From assembly GCF_025813715.1 (NCBI RefSeq), contig NZ_CP107532.1:1550001-1614000 (forward strand): a stretch of 64,000 nucleotides of DNA, written 5' to 3'. This stretch comes from Methylobacterium sp. FF17 (lineage in GTDB: Bacteria > Pseudomonadota > Alphaproteobacteria > Rhizobiales > Beijerinckiaceae). Under the pieces are notes generated by a model. It had not been told where the DNA came from, did no database searches, and saw only the letters and a list, made by a program, of their open reading frames with translations. Below, piece after piece: positions 17,269 to 25,676 of this stretch. Numbering within the stretch: position 1 is the first letter of the stretch; every line of letters begins with the position of its first letter. The position numbers were made by a program, and so were the translations under genes.

Positions 17269-17958
17269 TCACCCCCTGAACCGCCAGACGCTGCTGCGCT
17301 TGATCTCAGCGTCCTCCAGGGCCCGGCTCACCGGCACGGTGTAGCTGGCGATCGGGTCGAGCCGGTCGCGGGGCAGGTAGGAGCGGCCGGGATCGCCCAG
17401 CAGCACCGTGGCGCCGCCCGCGTGCAGGCCGGAGAGCCAGTCGATGACGCGCCCGGCCAGGTCCCGCTCGTAGAAGATGTCGGCGGCGAGCACGACGGCG
17501 CTGCCGGGGTCGGTGCCGATGAGGTCGCGCGACACGGCCGTGATCCGGTCCGCGACGCCGTTGGCCGCCGCGTTGAGGCCGATGGCGGGGATCGCGAAGG
17601 GGTCGAGGTCGCTCGCCGTGACGTGGAGCGCCCCGGCCTTGGCCGCCGCGATGGCGACGAGGCCGGAGCCCGAGGCGAAGTCGAGCACCCGGCGCCCCGC
17701 CACCGCCTCCGGATGGTCGAGGATGTAGCGGGCCAGCGCCTGCCCGCCCGCCCAGGCGAAGGCCCAGAAGGGCGGCGGCAGGCCGATGGCCGCCAGCTCC
17801 TCCTCGGTCTTCTGCCAGAGCTCCGTCGCCTCGTCGGCGACGTGCAGGAGGATCTCGGGGGCGTACGGCACCGGGCGAAGCGCCGTGTTGGCCCGGATGA
17901 AGGGCACGGGCTCGAAGGCGGGCGGTTCGAAGGCGGGCGGTTCGGCGGAGACGCTCAT
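17269..17958 (-). CDS. Class I SAM-dependent methyltransferase, ETFB-lysine methyltransferase-like
   Basis: A 229-residue Rossmann methyltransferase. The SAM loop is VLDFASGSGLVAIAAAKAGA, with the ribose-binding acidic residue in VTASDLDPFAI. Late in the chain VLLGDPGRSYLPRDRL is typical of the METTL20-like group that methylates lysines of the electron transfer flavoprotein beta subunit. The substrate is an inference from these motifs. The N-terminus has a short PPAFE repeat made by a 15-bp tandem duplication. The start codon overlaps the stop of the upstream GT4-like gene (ATGA), which implies coupled translation. Confidence 0.82.
   Translation of the reverse strand: MSVSAEPPAFEPPAFEPVPFIRANTALRPVPYAPEILLHVADEATELWQKTEEELAAIGLPPPFWAFAWAGGQALARYILDHPEAVAGRRVLDFASGSGLVAIAAAKAGALHVTASDLDPFAIPAIGLNAAANGVADRITAVSRDLIGTDPGSAVVLAADIFYERDLAGRVIDWLSGLHAGGATVLLGDPGRSYLPRDRLDPIASYTVPVSRALEDAEIKRSSVWRFRG
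17912..17948. repeat. 15-bp tandem repeat (2.4 copies) within the methyltransferase N-terminus
   Basis: TCGAAGGCGGGCGGT occurs at 17912-17926 and 17927-17941, then a partial third copy. On the minus strand it encodes repeated PPAFE in frame, before the folded domain begins. Confidence 0.7.
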
Positions 17959-18557
17959 GCCCGCGCCAGCTCCGCGTAGAGGGTTCCGGCGGCGGCCGCG
18001 AGCCCGTCCGCGCCCACCAGGGCGAGCCCGGTATCCGCCGGGTCGAGCCCGAGGGCGGCGGCGTCGGCGGGGGTCTCGCAGAGATAGCGCGTGGTCCGGG
18101 TGGCGAGCGCCCCCCGGATCACGCCGCGCAGCGCCAGGCGCGACAGGCGCCCGGCGGCATCCCCCCGCGCCGCCAGGGCCGCGAGGTCGTCCGGCTGATA
18201 GATCCGCGCCGCGACCCCCGCCATCGCGGCGGCGGTGCCGCCGACCACGATGGCGCGCAGGCCGAGGGCATGCAGGAGGTCGGCCTCCAGCGCCTTGAGG
18301 ATGCCGGCGAGCTGGCCCGCCTCGTAGCCCGCCGCCATCGGATTGCGGTTCGAGGCTCCCAGCGCGAACGGCACCACCCGGGCCCCCGCCGCCTCGATCG
18401 CCGCGCGCTGGTCCGTGACCCGCGTCACCACGGTCACCGACAGCCCGGCGCCGAGGGCCGCCGGGACCAGGGGCAGGAAGCGGGCCGCGAAGGCCGCGTC
18501 GTCGGGGCTCAGGAGGACGAGGCGCCGGGGCGCGGGGGCGGGAGCGGAGGGATCCAT
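17955..18557 (-). CDS. GT4-like glycosyltransferase fold, short or degenerate
   Basis: A 200-residue protein that starts PRRLVLLSPDDAAFAARFLP. It contains SVTVVTRVTDQRAAIEAAGA and then GILKALEADLLHALGLRAIV, reminiscent of the N-terminal half of family 4 glycosyltransferases. The usual C-terminal nucleotide-sugar domain with its EAxA and PV/GT elements is much reduced, and the protein is about half the normal length. It may be a truncated or repurposed enzyme. It precedes the methyltransferase with an ATGA overlap, so the two form an operon. The start is set at ATG 18557; an in-frame ATG lies 7 codons upstream. Confidence 0.65.
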   Translation of the reverse strand: MDPSAPAPAPRRLVLLSPDDAAFAARFLPLVPAALGAGLSVTVVTRVTDQRAAIEAAGARVVPFALGASNRNPMAAGYEAGQLAGILKALEADLLHALGLRAIVVGGTAAAMAGVAARIYQPDDLAALAARGDAAGRLSRLALRGVIRGALATRTTRYLCETPADAAALGLDPADTGLALVGADGLAAAAGTLYAELARA

Positions 18558-18658
18558 CGCACGGGCTTTAGCACGCACCGCCCGGAACCCGGCATCCGGA
18601 ACAGGCGAGCGCGCGGCCCCGTTGACGGCAAACCAGAAACGCCAGGGACGGAACCAGC

Positions 18659-19858
18659 ATGGGCACGGCGCGCGAGGAAGAGGGCACGGTCGCCGACCCG
18701 CGCGACGCCGCCGAGGAGGCGGGCCTGCGCTACGTCGATGATACGATGCCGGGGCTCACCCGCCGGAAGAGCGGCACGGGCTTCGCCTATCGCGACGCGA
18801 AGGGCCAGCCCGTGCGGGACCCCAAGACCCTGGCGCGCATCCGGTCGCTCGCGATCCCGCCGGCCTACACGGATGTCTGGATCTGCCGCCACGCCAACGG
18901 CCACATCCAGGCCACGGGCCGCGACGCCAAGGGGCGCAAGCAGTACCGCTACCATCCCGATTTCCGCGCCGCCCGCGACCTGACGAAGTTCGAGCACGTC
19001 ATGGCCTTCGCCGATGCGCTGCCGGCCATCCGCGCCCGGGTCGACGCCGATATGGGCCGCCCCGGCCTGCCCCGCGAAAAGGTGCTGGCCACCGTGGTCC
19101 ACCTCCTGGAGACCACCCTGATCCGCGTCGGCAACGACGATTACGCCCGCACCAACAACAGCTTCGGCCTCACCACCCTGCGCGACCGGCACGCGCGCAT
19201 CGCGGGTTCGGAGCTGACCTTCCGCTTCAAGGGCAAGAGCGGCAAGACCTGGGATCTCGGCCTCAAGGACCGGCGCGTGGCCAAGATCGTGAAGGCCTGC
19301 CAGGACCTGCCCGGCCAGGAGCTGTTCCAGTACCGCGACGGGGACGGCGCCGTGCGCGACGTGACCTCGGCGGACGTGAACGCGTACCTGCGCGAGATCA
19401 CCGGCCAGGACATCACCGCCAAGGATTTCCGGACTTGGGCCGGCACGGTGCTGGCCGCCCTGGCGCTCCAGGAGTTCGAGGCCTTCGACAGCGAGGCCAA
19501 GGCCAAGAAGAACCTGCGCACCGCCATCGAGGGCGTCGCCGCGCGGCTCGGCAACACACCGACCATCTGCCGCAAGTGCTACATCCACCCCCAGGTGCTC
19601 GACTGCTACCTCGAGGGCGCCCTCCTCCTGCAGATCAAGGACGCGGTGGAGGACGAACTGCGCGAGGACCTCGACGGCCTGAAGCCCGAGGAGGCGGCGG
19701 TGCTCGGCCTGCTCCAGGCGCGGCTGGCAGAGGTGAAGGACGGCCGGGGCCGGGACCTCTCGGACCGGGGGGCTGGCAAGGCGACGCGCAAACGCGTCGG
19801 GAAAGTGGCGAAGGCGCGTGCGATGGCACCCAGTTCCCGCCAAGGCCAAGCCGCGTGA
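18659..19858 (+). CDS. DNA topoisomerase IB (eukaryotic/poxvirus type)
   Basis: A 399-residue type IB topoisomerase. The N-terminal domain has GTGFAYRDAKGQPVRD and the conserved LAIPPAYTDVWI, with GRDAKGRKQYRYHPDFRA after it. The catalytic domain shows LIRVGNDDYARTNNSFGLTT, FKGKSGKTWDLGL and the active-site tyrosine Tyr308 in CRKCYIHPQVLDCY. It relaxes supercoiled DNA through a 3'-phosphotyrosine intermediate without ATP. Bacterial members are widespread but dispensable. It is transcribed away from the GT4-like gene. Confidence 0.95.
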   Translation: MGTAREEEGTVADPRDAAEEAGLRYVDDTMPGLTRRKSGTGFAYRDAKGQPVRDPKTLARIRSLAIPPAYTDVWICRHANGHIQATGRDAKGRKQYRYHPDFRAARDLTKFEHVMAFADALPAIRARVDADMGRPGLPREKVLATVVHLLETTLIRVGNDDYARTNNSFGLTTLRDRHARIAGSELTFRFKGKSGKTWDLGLKDRRVAKIVKACQDLPGQELFQYRDGDGAVRDVTSADVNAYLREITGQDITAKDFRTWAGTVLAALALQEFEAFDSEAKAKKNLRTAIEGVAARLGNTPTICRKCYIHPQVLDCYLEGALLLQIKDAVEDELREDLDGLKPEEAAVLGLLQARLAEVKDGRGRDLSDRGAGKATRKRVGKVAKARAMAPSSRQGQAA

Positions 19859-19996
19859 TGCCAAGCCCGGGCGAGACACTCGGCAATTCCGAACATACCC
19901 AGGAGACGTCTCGGAACGCGCATAACCCTACCGCTTCTGGGGGCAGGGCGATCGCGTAGGCCGGCCTGCATGCCGAAAAGGCTCATGGAGCACACC

Positions 19997-20029
19997 CTCG
20001 TCCCGGGGCCGCACAGCGGAGCCCCGGTT
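19997..20029. repeat. REP-like dispersed repeat, copy 2 (partial)
   Basis: TCCCGGGGCCGCACAGCGG matches the copy at 42552 in all but one base over 19 positions. The flanks are less similar, so this is a partial or diverged copy. Confidence 0.5.
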
Positions 20030-20143
20030 CGCAGGCTCCCTCACTCGCAGCGGTTCTCGGATTCCCGAGGGAAATCGAGCCGGCCTCGGTCAGAAACCGT
20101 GTGACGAGGATCGGTCCACGGCGGACCTGAGGCACCAACCGGC

Positions 20144-20166
20144 TCCCTCTCCTGGAAGGAGAGGGA
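20144..20166. repeat. Hairpin repeat of the CCCTCTCC/GGAGAGGG family, copy 1
   Basis: TCCCTCTCC and its exact complement GGAGAGGGA flank the loop TGGAA, a 9-bp stem. A near-identical hairpin lies at 42410-42430 with loop TGCAA. Both are in spacers that also carry the REP-like repeat. Confidence 0.55.
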
Positions 20167-20343
20167 ACCCGCGCAGTCCGCCAGATTTAGGGGGGACGTC
20201 AGCGTAGAAGGCACGGGAAGACGCTCAGGCGGCATCCGCGTCGAAACACGAGCCCCGTGTCGTTTGGGCACGCGCGTCCATCGGCAACGGCCTGCCCCCG
20301 AACCCGTTGGCGCAGGCTGTCGCTGAACGGGAATGTGAACATC

Positions 20344-21351
20344 ATGAAGGTCGCGGTCGTCACCGGTGGAACCTCCGGAATCGGGCTCGCCACCGCCCAC
20401 CTGTTCGCCCGGCGCGGATGGGCCGTGGCGGTGATCGCCCGCGATGCGGAGCGCCTGCGGGAGACGGAGGCCGAGCTCGTGGCCTATGGCCGTCCCGTCC
20501 TGGGGATCTCGGCCGACGTGGCCGATGCGCGGGCCGTGGATGCCGCCGCCGAGCGGATCGAGCGGACGTTCGGACCGATCCGGGCCTGGGTCAACAACGC
20601 GATGGCGACCATCGTGAACCCGGCCGACCAGATCACCCCGGACGAGTACCGGCGCGTCACCGAGGTCACCTATCTCAGCCAGGTCTACGGCACGCTGGCG
20701 GCCCTGCGCCACATGAAGCCGCGCAACCGGGGCGCCATCGTGCAGGTCTCGTCGGGGCTCGGCATCCGGGCCGCCCCCCTCCAGGCGCCCTATTGCGCGG
20801 CGAAGTTCGCCGTCTCCGGCTTCACCGACGCCCTGCGCTCCGAGCTGATCCACGACAAGGTCGACGTGTCCCTCAGCGTGGTCTACCTGCCCGCCGTCAA
20901 CACCCCGCAGTTCAACTGGGCCCGCAACCGCACCGGCCACGGGCAATACGCCCCGGACCCGGTCTACGATCCGCGCCTGTGCGCGCAGGCCATCGTGGCG
21001 GCGGCCGAGACCCCGAGCCGCGAGGTCTGGGTCGGGCACAGCACCGTGATGATGGCGGCCGCCCAGGCGCTGATGCCGGGCTATGCCGACGCCAAGGCCG
21101 CCACGATGTGGTCGGCCCAGCTCACCGACGAACCCGCGCCCGACAAGGCCGGCAACCTGTTCGAGCCCGTGCCCGGCTGGGTCGGGATGGACGGGCGCTT
21201 CCGCGACCGCACCAAGGCCACGCGCAGCGCCTACTGGACGAGCCGCGACCGCGACCTGCTGGTGGCCGGGCTCACGGGCGTGGTGGCGCTCGGCCTGTTC
21301 GGGGTGGTGGCCCTGGCCCGCGCCCCGCGCCGCCTCCTGTCGCGGCGCTGA
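20344..21351 (+). CDS. Short-chain dehydrogenase/reductase with C-terminal membrane segment
   Basis: A 335-residue SDR. The NAD(P) loop VTGGTSGIGLATAHLF is at residues 6-21, and WVNNAMATIV holds a variant NNAG motif. The catalytic Ser is in VQVSSGLG, and Tyr150 and Lys154 are in YCAAKFAVSGF. The protein is about 90 residues longer than classic SDRs, and a hydrophobic stretch near residues 305-330 (VAGLTGVVALGLFGVVALA) should anchor it to the membrane. The substrate is unknown. ATG 20344 places the Rossmann loop at the usual distance from the N-terminus. A strong hairpin follows the stop. Confidence 0.9.
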   Translation: MKVAVVTGGTSGIGLATAHLFARRGWAVAVIARDAERLRETEAELVAYGRPVLGISADVADARAVDAAAERIERTFGPIRAWVNNAMATIVNPADQITPDEYRRVTEVTYLSQVYGTLAALRHMKPRNRGAIVQVSSGLGIRAAPLQAPYCAAKFAVSGFTDALRSELIHDKVDVSLSVVYLPAVNTPQFNWARNRTGHGQYAPDPVYDPRLCAQAIVAAAETPSREVWVGHSTVMMAAAQALMPGYADAKAATMWSAQLTDEPAPDKAGNLFEPVPGWVGMDGRFRDRTKATRSAYWTSRDRDLLVAGLTGVVALGLFGVVALARAPRRLLSRR

Positions 21352-21381
21352 GCCCCGCCGCGCGGCCCGACCGGCAATAGG

Positions 21382-21410
21382 GCCGCATCCGGCGAACCGG
21401 ATGCGGCTTT
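21382..21410 (+). terminator. Rho-independent terminator after the SDR gene
   Basis: GCCGCATCCGG, loop CGAA, then CCGGATGCGGC form a perfect 11-bp stem, followed by TTTCGTGTCTT. It lies 30 bases after the SDR stop and before the cydA start at 21481, so it separates the two transcription units. Confidence 0.75.
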
Positions 21411-21480
21411 CGTGTCTTCACGCTATAGCTGTTCCAAGGTTTCCGCCTCCCGGAGACCGGACGTCGCCTGAGGATTCGCC

Positions 21481-22938
21481 ATGGACGTCGACGCGCTGCT
21501 GCTCTCGCGCATCCAGTTCGGCTTCACCATGGCCTTCCACATCATCTTCCCCGCCTTCACCATCGGGCTCGCGAGCTTCCTCGCCCGGCTGGAGGGGCAG
21601 TGGCTCTGGACCGGCAACCCGATGTACCGGAACCTCTACCGGTTCTGGGTGAAGGTGTTCGCGGTCTCGTTCGGGCTCGGCGTCGTCTCCGGCATCGTGA
21701 TGAGCTACCAGCTCGGCACCAACTGGTCGCGCTATTCCGACTTCACCGGCAACGTGCTGGGGCCGCTGATCCAGTACGAGGTCATCACCGCGTTCTTCCT
21801 GGAGGCGGGCTTCCTCGGGATCATGCTGTTCGGCTGGGACCGGGTCGGCGACCGGCTGCACTTCGTCTCCACCTGCATGGTGGCGATCGGCACGCTGATC
21901 TCGGCCTTCTGGATCCTGTCCGCCAATTCCTGGATGCAGACCCCGGACGGCTTCGTGGTCGAGAACGGGCGGGCGGTGGCCACCGATTGGTGGAAGGTGA
22001 TCTTCAACCCGTCCTTCCCGATCCGCTACGCGCACATGGTGCTGGGCTGCTTCCTCACCACGGCCTTCGCGGTGGCGGGCATGTCCGCCTGGATGATCCT
22101 GCGCGGGCGCAAGGAGCCGCCGGCCAAGGTCGCGGGGGCCCGGATCTCGCTCTCGATGGCCCTGTGGTTCGCGGTGATCTTCACGCCGATCCAGATCTTC
22201 GTGGGCGACAGCCACGGCCTCGCGGTGCTCAAGCTGCAGCCGACCAAGCTCGCGGCGATCGAGGCGAACTGGGACCGGCAGGCCAACATGCCCCTGCTGC
22301 TCTTCGCGATCCCCAACATGGAAGCGGAGAAGAACGACTTCGAGATCGGCATCCCGCGGCTCGGCAGCTTCATCCTCACCCACGATTTCTCCGGGGTGGT
22401 TCCGGGCCTGAAGGACGTGCCGCGCGACCAGCGCCCGCCGGTCTGGCCGGTGTTCTATTCCTTCCGCATCATGGTCGCGATCGGCATGGCCATGCTGGGC
22501 CTGAGCCTGTGGAGCCTCGTCCTGCGCTGGCGCGGCACGCTCTACACCAACCGCTGGTTCCTCAACGCGGCGATGCTGATGACGCCCTCCGGCTTCGGCG
22601 CGGTGCTGTTCGGCTGGTTCACCGCCGAGATCGGACGCCAGCCCTACATCGTCTACGGGCAGCTGCGCACGGCGGACGCGCATTCGCCCCTGACGGTCAA
22701 CGCGGTGACGACCTCGCTGATCGCCTTCCTGATCGCCTACGCGTTCATCTTCGGCTTCGGCAGCTACTACCTCGCCAAGCTCCTGCGCAAAGGCCCGGAA
22801 CCCCTCGAGGAAGCCCTGCGCGGCGGCGGCGGTCAGCAGGGGGACGGCACGCAAGGCGGCGATTCACGGGGCGGCGATCTGGCTCAGCAGCCGAAGCGTC
22901 CCCTCTCGGCGGTCAAGGACGGTCTCAAGCCCGCCTGA
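21481..22938 (+). CDS. cydA: Cytochrome bd-type (cyanide-insensitive CioA-like) ubiquinol oxidase subunit I
   Basis: A 485-residue protein with about nine membrane segments. The heme ligand His is in FHIIFPAFTIG, and the acidic pair is in EVITAFFLEAGFLGIMLFGW. The Q-loop is short, as in CIO-type enzymes, and the conserved GRQPYIVYGQLRTADA is intact. The subunit should bind heme b558, b595 and d and oxidise ubiquinol. The last 45 residues are glycine/glutamine-rich and poorly conserved. GAGG precedes the ATG by about 9 bases. The expected subunit II gene does not follow: the next gene, 42 bases on, lies on the other strand. Confidence 0.93.
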   Translation: MDVDALLLSRIQFGFTMAFHIIFPAFTIGLASFLARLEGQWLWTGNPMYRNLYRFWVKVFAVSFGLGVVSGIVMSYQLGTNWSRYSDFTGNVLGPLIQYEVITAFFLEAGFLGIMLFGWDRVGDRLHFVSTCMVAIGTLISAFWILSANSWMQTPDGFVVENGRAVATDWWKVIFNPSFPIRYAHMVLGCFLTTAFAVAGMSAWMILRGRKEPPAKVAGARISLSMALWFAVIFTPIQIFVGDSHGLAVLKLQPTKLAAIEANWDRQANMPLLLFAIPNMEAEKNDFEIGIPRLGSFILTHDFSGVVPGLKDVPRDQRPPVWPVFYSFRIMVAIGMAMLGLSLWSLVLRWRGTLYTNRWFLNAAMLMTPSGFGAVLFGWFTAEIGRQPYIVYGQLRTADAHSPLTVNAVTTSLIAFLIAYAFIFGFGSYYLAKLLRKGPEPLEEALRGGGGQQGDGTQGGDSRGGDLAQQPKRPLSAVKDGLKPA

Positions 22939-22980
22939 GGACGGGACGGGCCCGCGTTCAGGGGAGCTTGCCGGCCCGGC

Positions 22981-23661
22981 TCAGTGCCGGGCCAGCATCT
23001 CGTTTCCCACCACGCGCCCGGCACGGGCACGCGGGCCGCCCTCGGCGCGGGCGGTCCCGGCATCGACCACGGGGCTGAGCCCGAGGTGGCGCGCCAGGGC
23101 GACGAGGTCCTTCAGACGTCCGGTCTGGGTCTTGCGGCGCAGGTTGAGCCTGTGGGTCTCGACGGTGCGCACGCTGAGGTTCAGGCGGCGGGCGACCTCC
23201 TTGTTGCTGAAGCCGGCGCTGAGGAAGCGCAGGATCTCGGCCTCGCGGGGGGTGAGGCCATCGGTGGCGGGAGCGTCGGCGACGGCGGGCTCCTGGGCCG
23301 GGCTGGCGGCCAGTCCCAGGATGGCGGCGCACACGTCGCGCGGGCTGGCGCTGCGGGCCACGAAGGCGTCGGCCCCCGCCTGGACCAGCCGGCTCAGCAG
23401 GTCGGCGCGCAGGCTCTCGAAGGCGACGAGGACGGCGAGACCGGGGTGACGCTCCTTGAGCGTCGCGAGGCGCGCGAGGCTCGCGGCGCCATCCGTCCCG
23501 AGGAAGACGAGGGCGACGCTGTTGGCCGGCGCGCCCTGCCCGCGCGAGACATCCGCCTCGCTCACGGTCTGCAGGCGCGGATCGTGTTCCAACTCGGCCC
23601 GAAAGGTCGCGTCGAGCCCGCACGGCTCATCGACGATCAAGACTCCGACGGCCTGGTCCAT
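22981..23661 (-). CDS. LuxR/NarL-type response regulator with degenerate receiver
   Basis: A 226-residue protein. Residues 1-120 look like a receiver domain, but the phospho-acceptor site reads VALVFLGTDGA in place of the usual LLLD, so the Asp is missing. Residues about 135-195 form a LuxR helix-turn-helix: GLTPREAEILRFLSAGFSNK, then EVARRLNLSVRTVETH. It is probably a DNA-binding regulator controlled by something other than phosphorylation. It is convergent with cydA. A regulatory link to that gene is possible but not shown. Confidence 0.85.
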   Translation of the reverse strand: MDQAVGVLIVDEPCGLDATFRAELEHDPRLQTVSEADVSRGQGAPANSVALVFLGTDGAASLARLATLKERHPGLAVLVAFESLRADLLSRLVQAGADAFVARSASPRDVCAAILGLAASPAQEPAVADAPATDGLTPREAEILRFLSAGFSNKEVARRLNLSVRTVETHRLNLRRKTQTGRLKDLVALARHLGLSPVVDAGTARAEGGPRARAGRVVGNEMLARH

Positions 23662-23947
23662 CCCGAAACTCCCCCAACTGTCCCGCCGCGAGACACCGCG
23701 CCGTTCTCTGGAGGGATCAGATCAAGTTTCGTTCCAAGGCTCAGCGCGCCGACATTCCGGCTGGATTGGGCTGGATTCAGGGTCTCAGTAGTCGAGCCGC
23801 GCCGGATCGCGCGATCATTTCACCGAACTTGCCGGATGTGGGACGAAGGCCCGTTCCACCACGGCACAGGTTGGCCGGCCGGTGAACCCTCGAATCGGGA
23901 CGCCCCCGGACGCCGCGACCCCGTCGTCGCGCGCATCGGTCCGGGCT

Positions 23948-24844
23948 TCAGCCGGCGCGGGCCAGGACGAGGTCGGAGGCCGCGCTCACCACGCGGTTGC
24001 GCCCGGTGGTCTTGGCCTCGTAGAGGGCGATGTCGGCACGCTTGAGCAGGCCCTCGACGGTGTCGCCCTCCGTCCACTCGCTCACGCCGAAGCTGCAGGT
24101 GAGGCGGATCGGCACGCGGCCACCCCGGATGCGCAGGGCTTCCGTGGCGCGGCGCAGGCGGGTCGCCACCCCCTCGGCATCGGCGCCGGTCCGGTGCGGC
24201 AGCACGATCCCGAACTCCTCGCCCCCGAGGCGGCCGACGATGCCCTCCACGACGAGCTCGCGACAGACCGCCTGGATGGCGGCATCGCCAACATCGTGGC
24301 CGTACTCGTCGTTGATGCCCTTGAAGTGATCGATGTCGATGAGGATGGCCGACATGCGCCCGTGATCGCCGACGCGGTCGGCGGCGTCGCGGGATTTCTG
24401 GAGAAAGGCGCGCCGGTTGAGCAGCCCGGTGAGGGAATCCGTCTCGGCGAGGCGGATCAGTTCGCCCTGCATCGTGGTCAGGCGCTCGGCCGCCCGCAGG
24501 CGGGCATGCAGCTCCTCCGGTCCCGGCGGCTTCTCGATGAAGTCGTCGGCGCCGCTGTCGAGGGCCTCGGCGAGGTTTCGGGCATTGCGGGCGGAGGACA
24601 TGGTGATGACGTAGAGGGGGCGGTTGGCTTCCGCCAGCAGCCGGGCCGACCAGCACAACTCGAGGCCGCCCAGGGGCCGGACCTCGAGGCTCGTGATCAG
24701 AACCCGGACCGAGGCGGTGTTCTCGACATAGTCGAGGGCCTCGGCCGAGTCGGTGAAGGCCGTCACCGTGTGACCGTTCGGCTCGAGCAGCGCCGCGATC
24801 ATCTTGAGAACGACGCGGCTGGTGTCGACGAGAACGATATGCAT
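23948..24844 (-). CDS. Diguanylate cyclase with degenerate receiver domain
   Basis: A 298-residue protein. Residues 1-120 have a receiver-like fold (HIVLVDTSRVVLKMIAALL, and DDFIEKPPGPEEL with the conserved KP). The phospho-acceptor segment reads VLITSLEVRPLGGLEL, so the Asp is replaced. Residues about 135-285 form a GGDEF domain with TDSLTGLLNRRAFL, DIDHFKGINDEYGHDVGD and the active site RLGGEEFGIVL. No RxxD inhibitory site precedes the active site, unlike in PleD. It is probably an active cyclic di-GMP synthase without product feedback. It is monocistronic as far as can be seen. Confidence 0.9.
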   Translation of the reverse strand: MHIVLVDTSRVVLKMIAALLEPNGHTVTAFTDSAEALDYVENTASVRVLITSLEVRPLGGLELCWSARLLAEANRPLYVITMSSARNARNLAEALDSGADDFIEKPPGPEELHARLRAAERLTTMQGELIRLAETDSLTGLLNRRAFLQKSRDAADRVGDHGRMSAILIDIDHFKGINDEYGHDVGDAAIQAVCRELVVEGIVGRLGGEEFGIVLPHRTGADAEGVATRLRRATEALRIRGGRVPIRLTCSFGVSEWTEGDTVEGLLKRADIALYEAKTTGRNRVVSAASDLVLARAG

Positions 24845-24930
24845 GGACCGCCCGAGCAGTTTTAACCTTCACGTCGGACGAAAATCGCACCAACAGATTA
24901 AGGGCGTCTCAAGACGGCGCGGGCCGTGCC

Positions 24931-25452
24931 TCAGCGCAGGGTCGCCTGGCGCTGGGGAACCCCGACCCTGACGACGCGGGCGCCGCCGGCCTGCTCCGAG
25001 AGGACGCGGGCGCCGCCCGCCTGCGCCGGGGCCGCCGGGGCGGCCTCGCGTGCGCGCGACCAGCGCACGTCGCGGCTCCGGGACAGGATGCGTGGTCGCG
25101 CCAGACGACGTGCGGGAGCGAGCGTCCGGGTCGCGCGCGCCGGCGGGGTCTCGATGACGTAGACCGTCGGGATGCCGGCCGGGGCGCTGCGGATACCCGC
25201 CACCGTCGGGATGCCGTAGGTGCCGTAGCCCCAGGCGCTCGGAACCAGTTCGCTGGGCCGGGGCACGCGCGTGAAGGGCGCGCCGACATACGCGCCGTGG
25301 ATCAGGGGGCCCGCATAGCCGTCGGCGTCGCCCTCGAAGACGGGCTGCGCCTGGGCCGCCCCGGCGAGGCCCGCGATCAGGGCGAGGCTCAGGGCGACGC
25401 AGCCGCGGAGCGGATGCGAGGCACGAAACGATCTTGTCGCGGGAAAGGCCAT
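24931..25452 (-). CDS. Exported protein of unknown function, arginine/alanine-rich
   Basis: A 173-residue protein starting MAFPATRSFRASHPLRG. A signal peptide is cut after AGAAQAQ. The mature N-terminus has GYAGPLIHGAYVGAPFTRVP. The C-terminal half is very rich in Arg and Ala and ends with two copies of QAGGARV, encoded by a 30-base tandem repeat. The strong positive charge suggests binding to the cell wall, nucleic acid or acidic polymer, but that is only a guess. I recognise no family. It belongs to a run of small minus-strand genes up to 26910. Confidence 0.6.
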   Translation of the reverse strand: MAFPATRSFRASHPLRGCVALSLALIAGLAGAAQAQPVFEGDADGYAGPLIHGAYVGAPFTRVPRPSELVPSAWGYGTYGIPTVAGIRSAPAGIPTVYVIETPPARATRTLAPARRLARPRILSRSRDVRWSRAREAAPAAPAQAGGARVLSEQAGGARVVRVGVPQRQATLR

Positions 25453-25617
25453 GCGGGGCTGAACTCCGGCTGGGGTCGAACCCTGTGAACCGGGGCTCGG
25501 CTCCGTCGTTCCAGAAACCGCGCCGGATTCCAGCGTCGAAGACTGCTTAGGGCCGTTCGGGCATCCACCTCGGCGGGCCCTGCGCCGCCTGCACTTGGCG
25601 GAAGCCACACATGACAA

Positions 25618-25637
25618 ACCCTGCCTCGCGGCAGGGT
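25618..25637 (-). terminator. Hairpin terminator after the 77-residue exported protein gene
   Basis: Read on the minus strand, ACCCTGCC, loop GCGA, GGCAGGGT is followed by TTGTC. It lies about 40 bases past the stop at 25677. The 8-bp perfect stem with a short T-rich tail fits a weak intrinsic terminator. Confidence 0.55.
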
Positions 25638-25676
25638 CGGTCGACCTTGTTCGGGTCTTGAAGGTGCACCCGCGCC

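Larger units (their letters stand above)
19859..20343. other. Gene-less stretch with REP-like repeat and hairpin
   Basis: I find no supported gene in these 485 bases. They contain a partial copy of the REP-like repeat (about 19997-20029) and the hairpin at 20144-20166. The last part, about 20200-20343, presumably holds the promoter of the SDR gene; no confident -35/-10 pair is visible. Confidence 0.5.
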
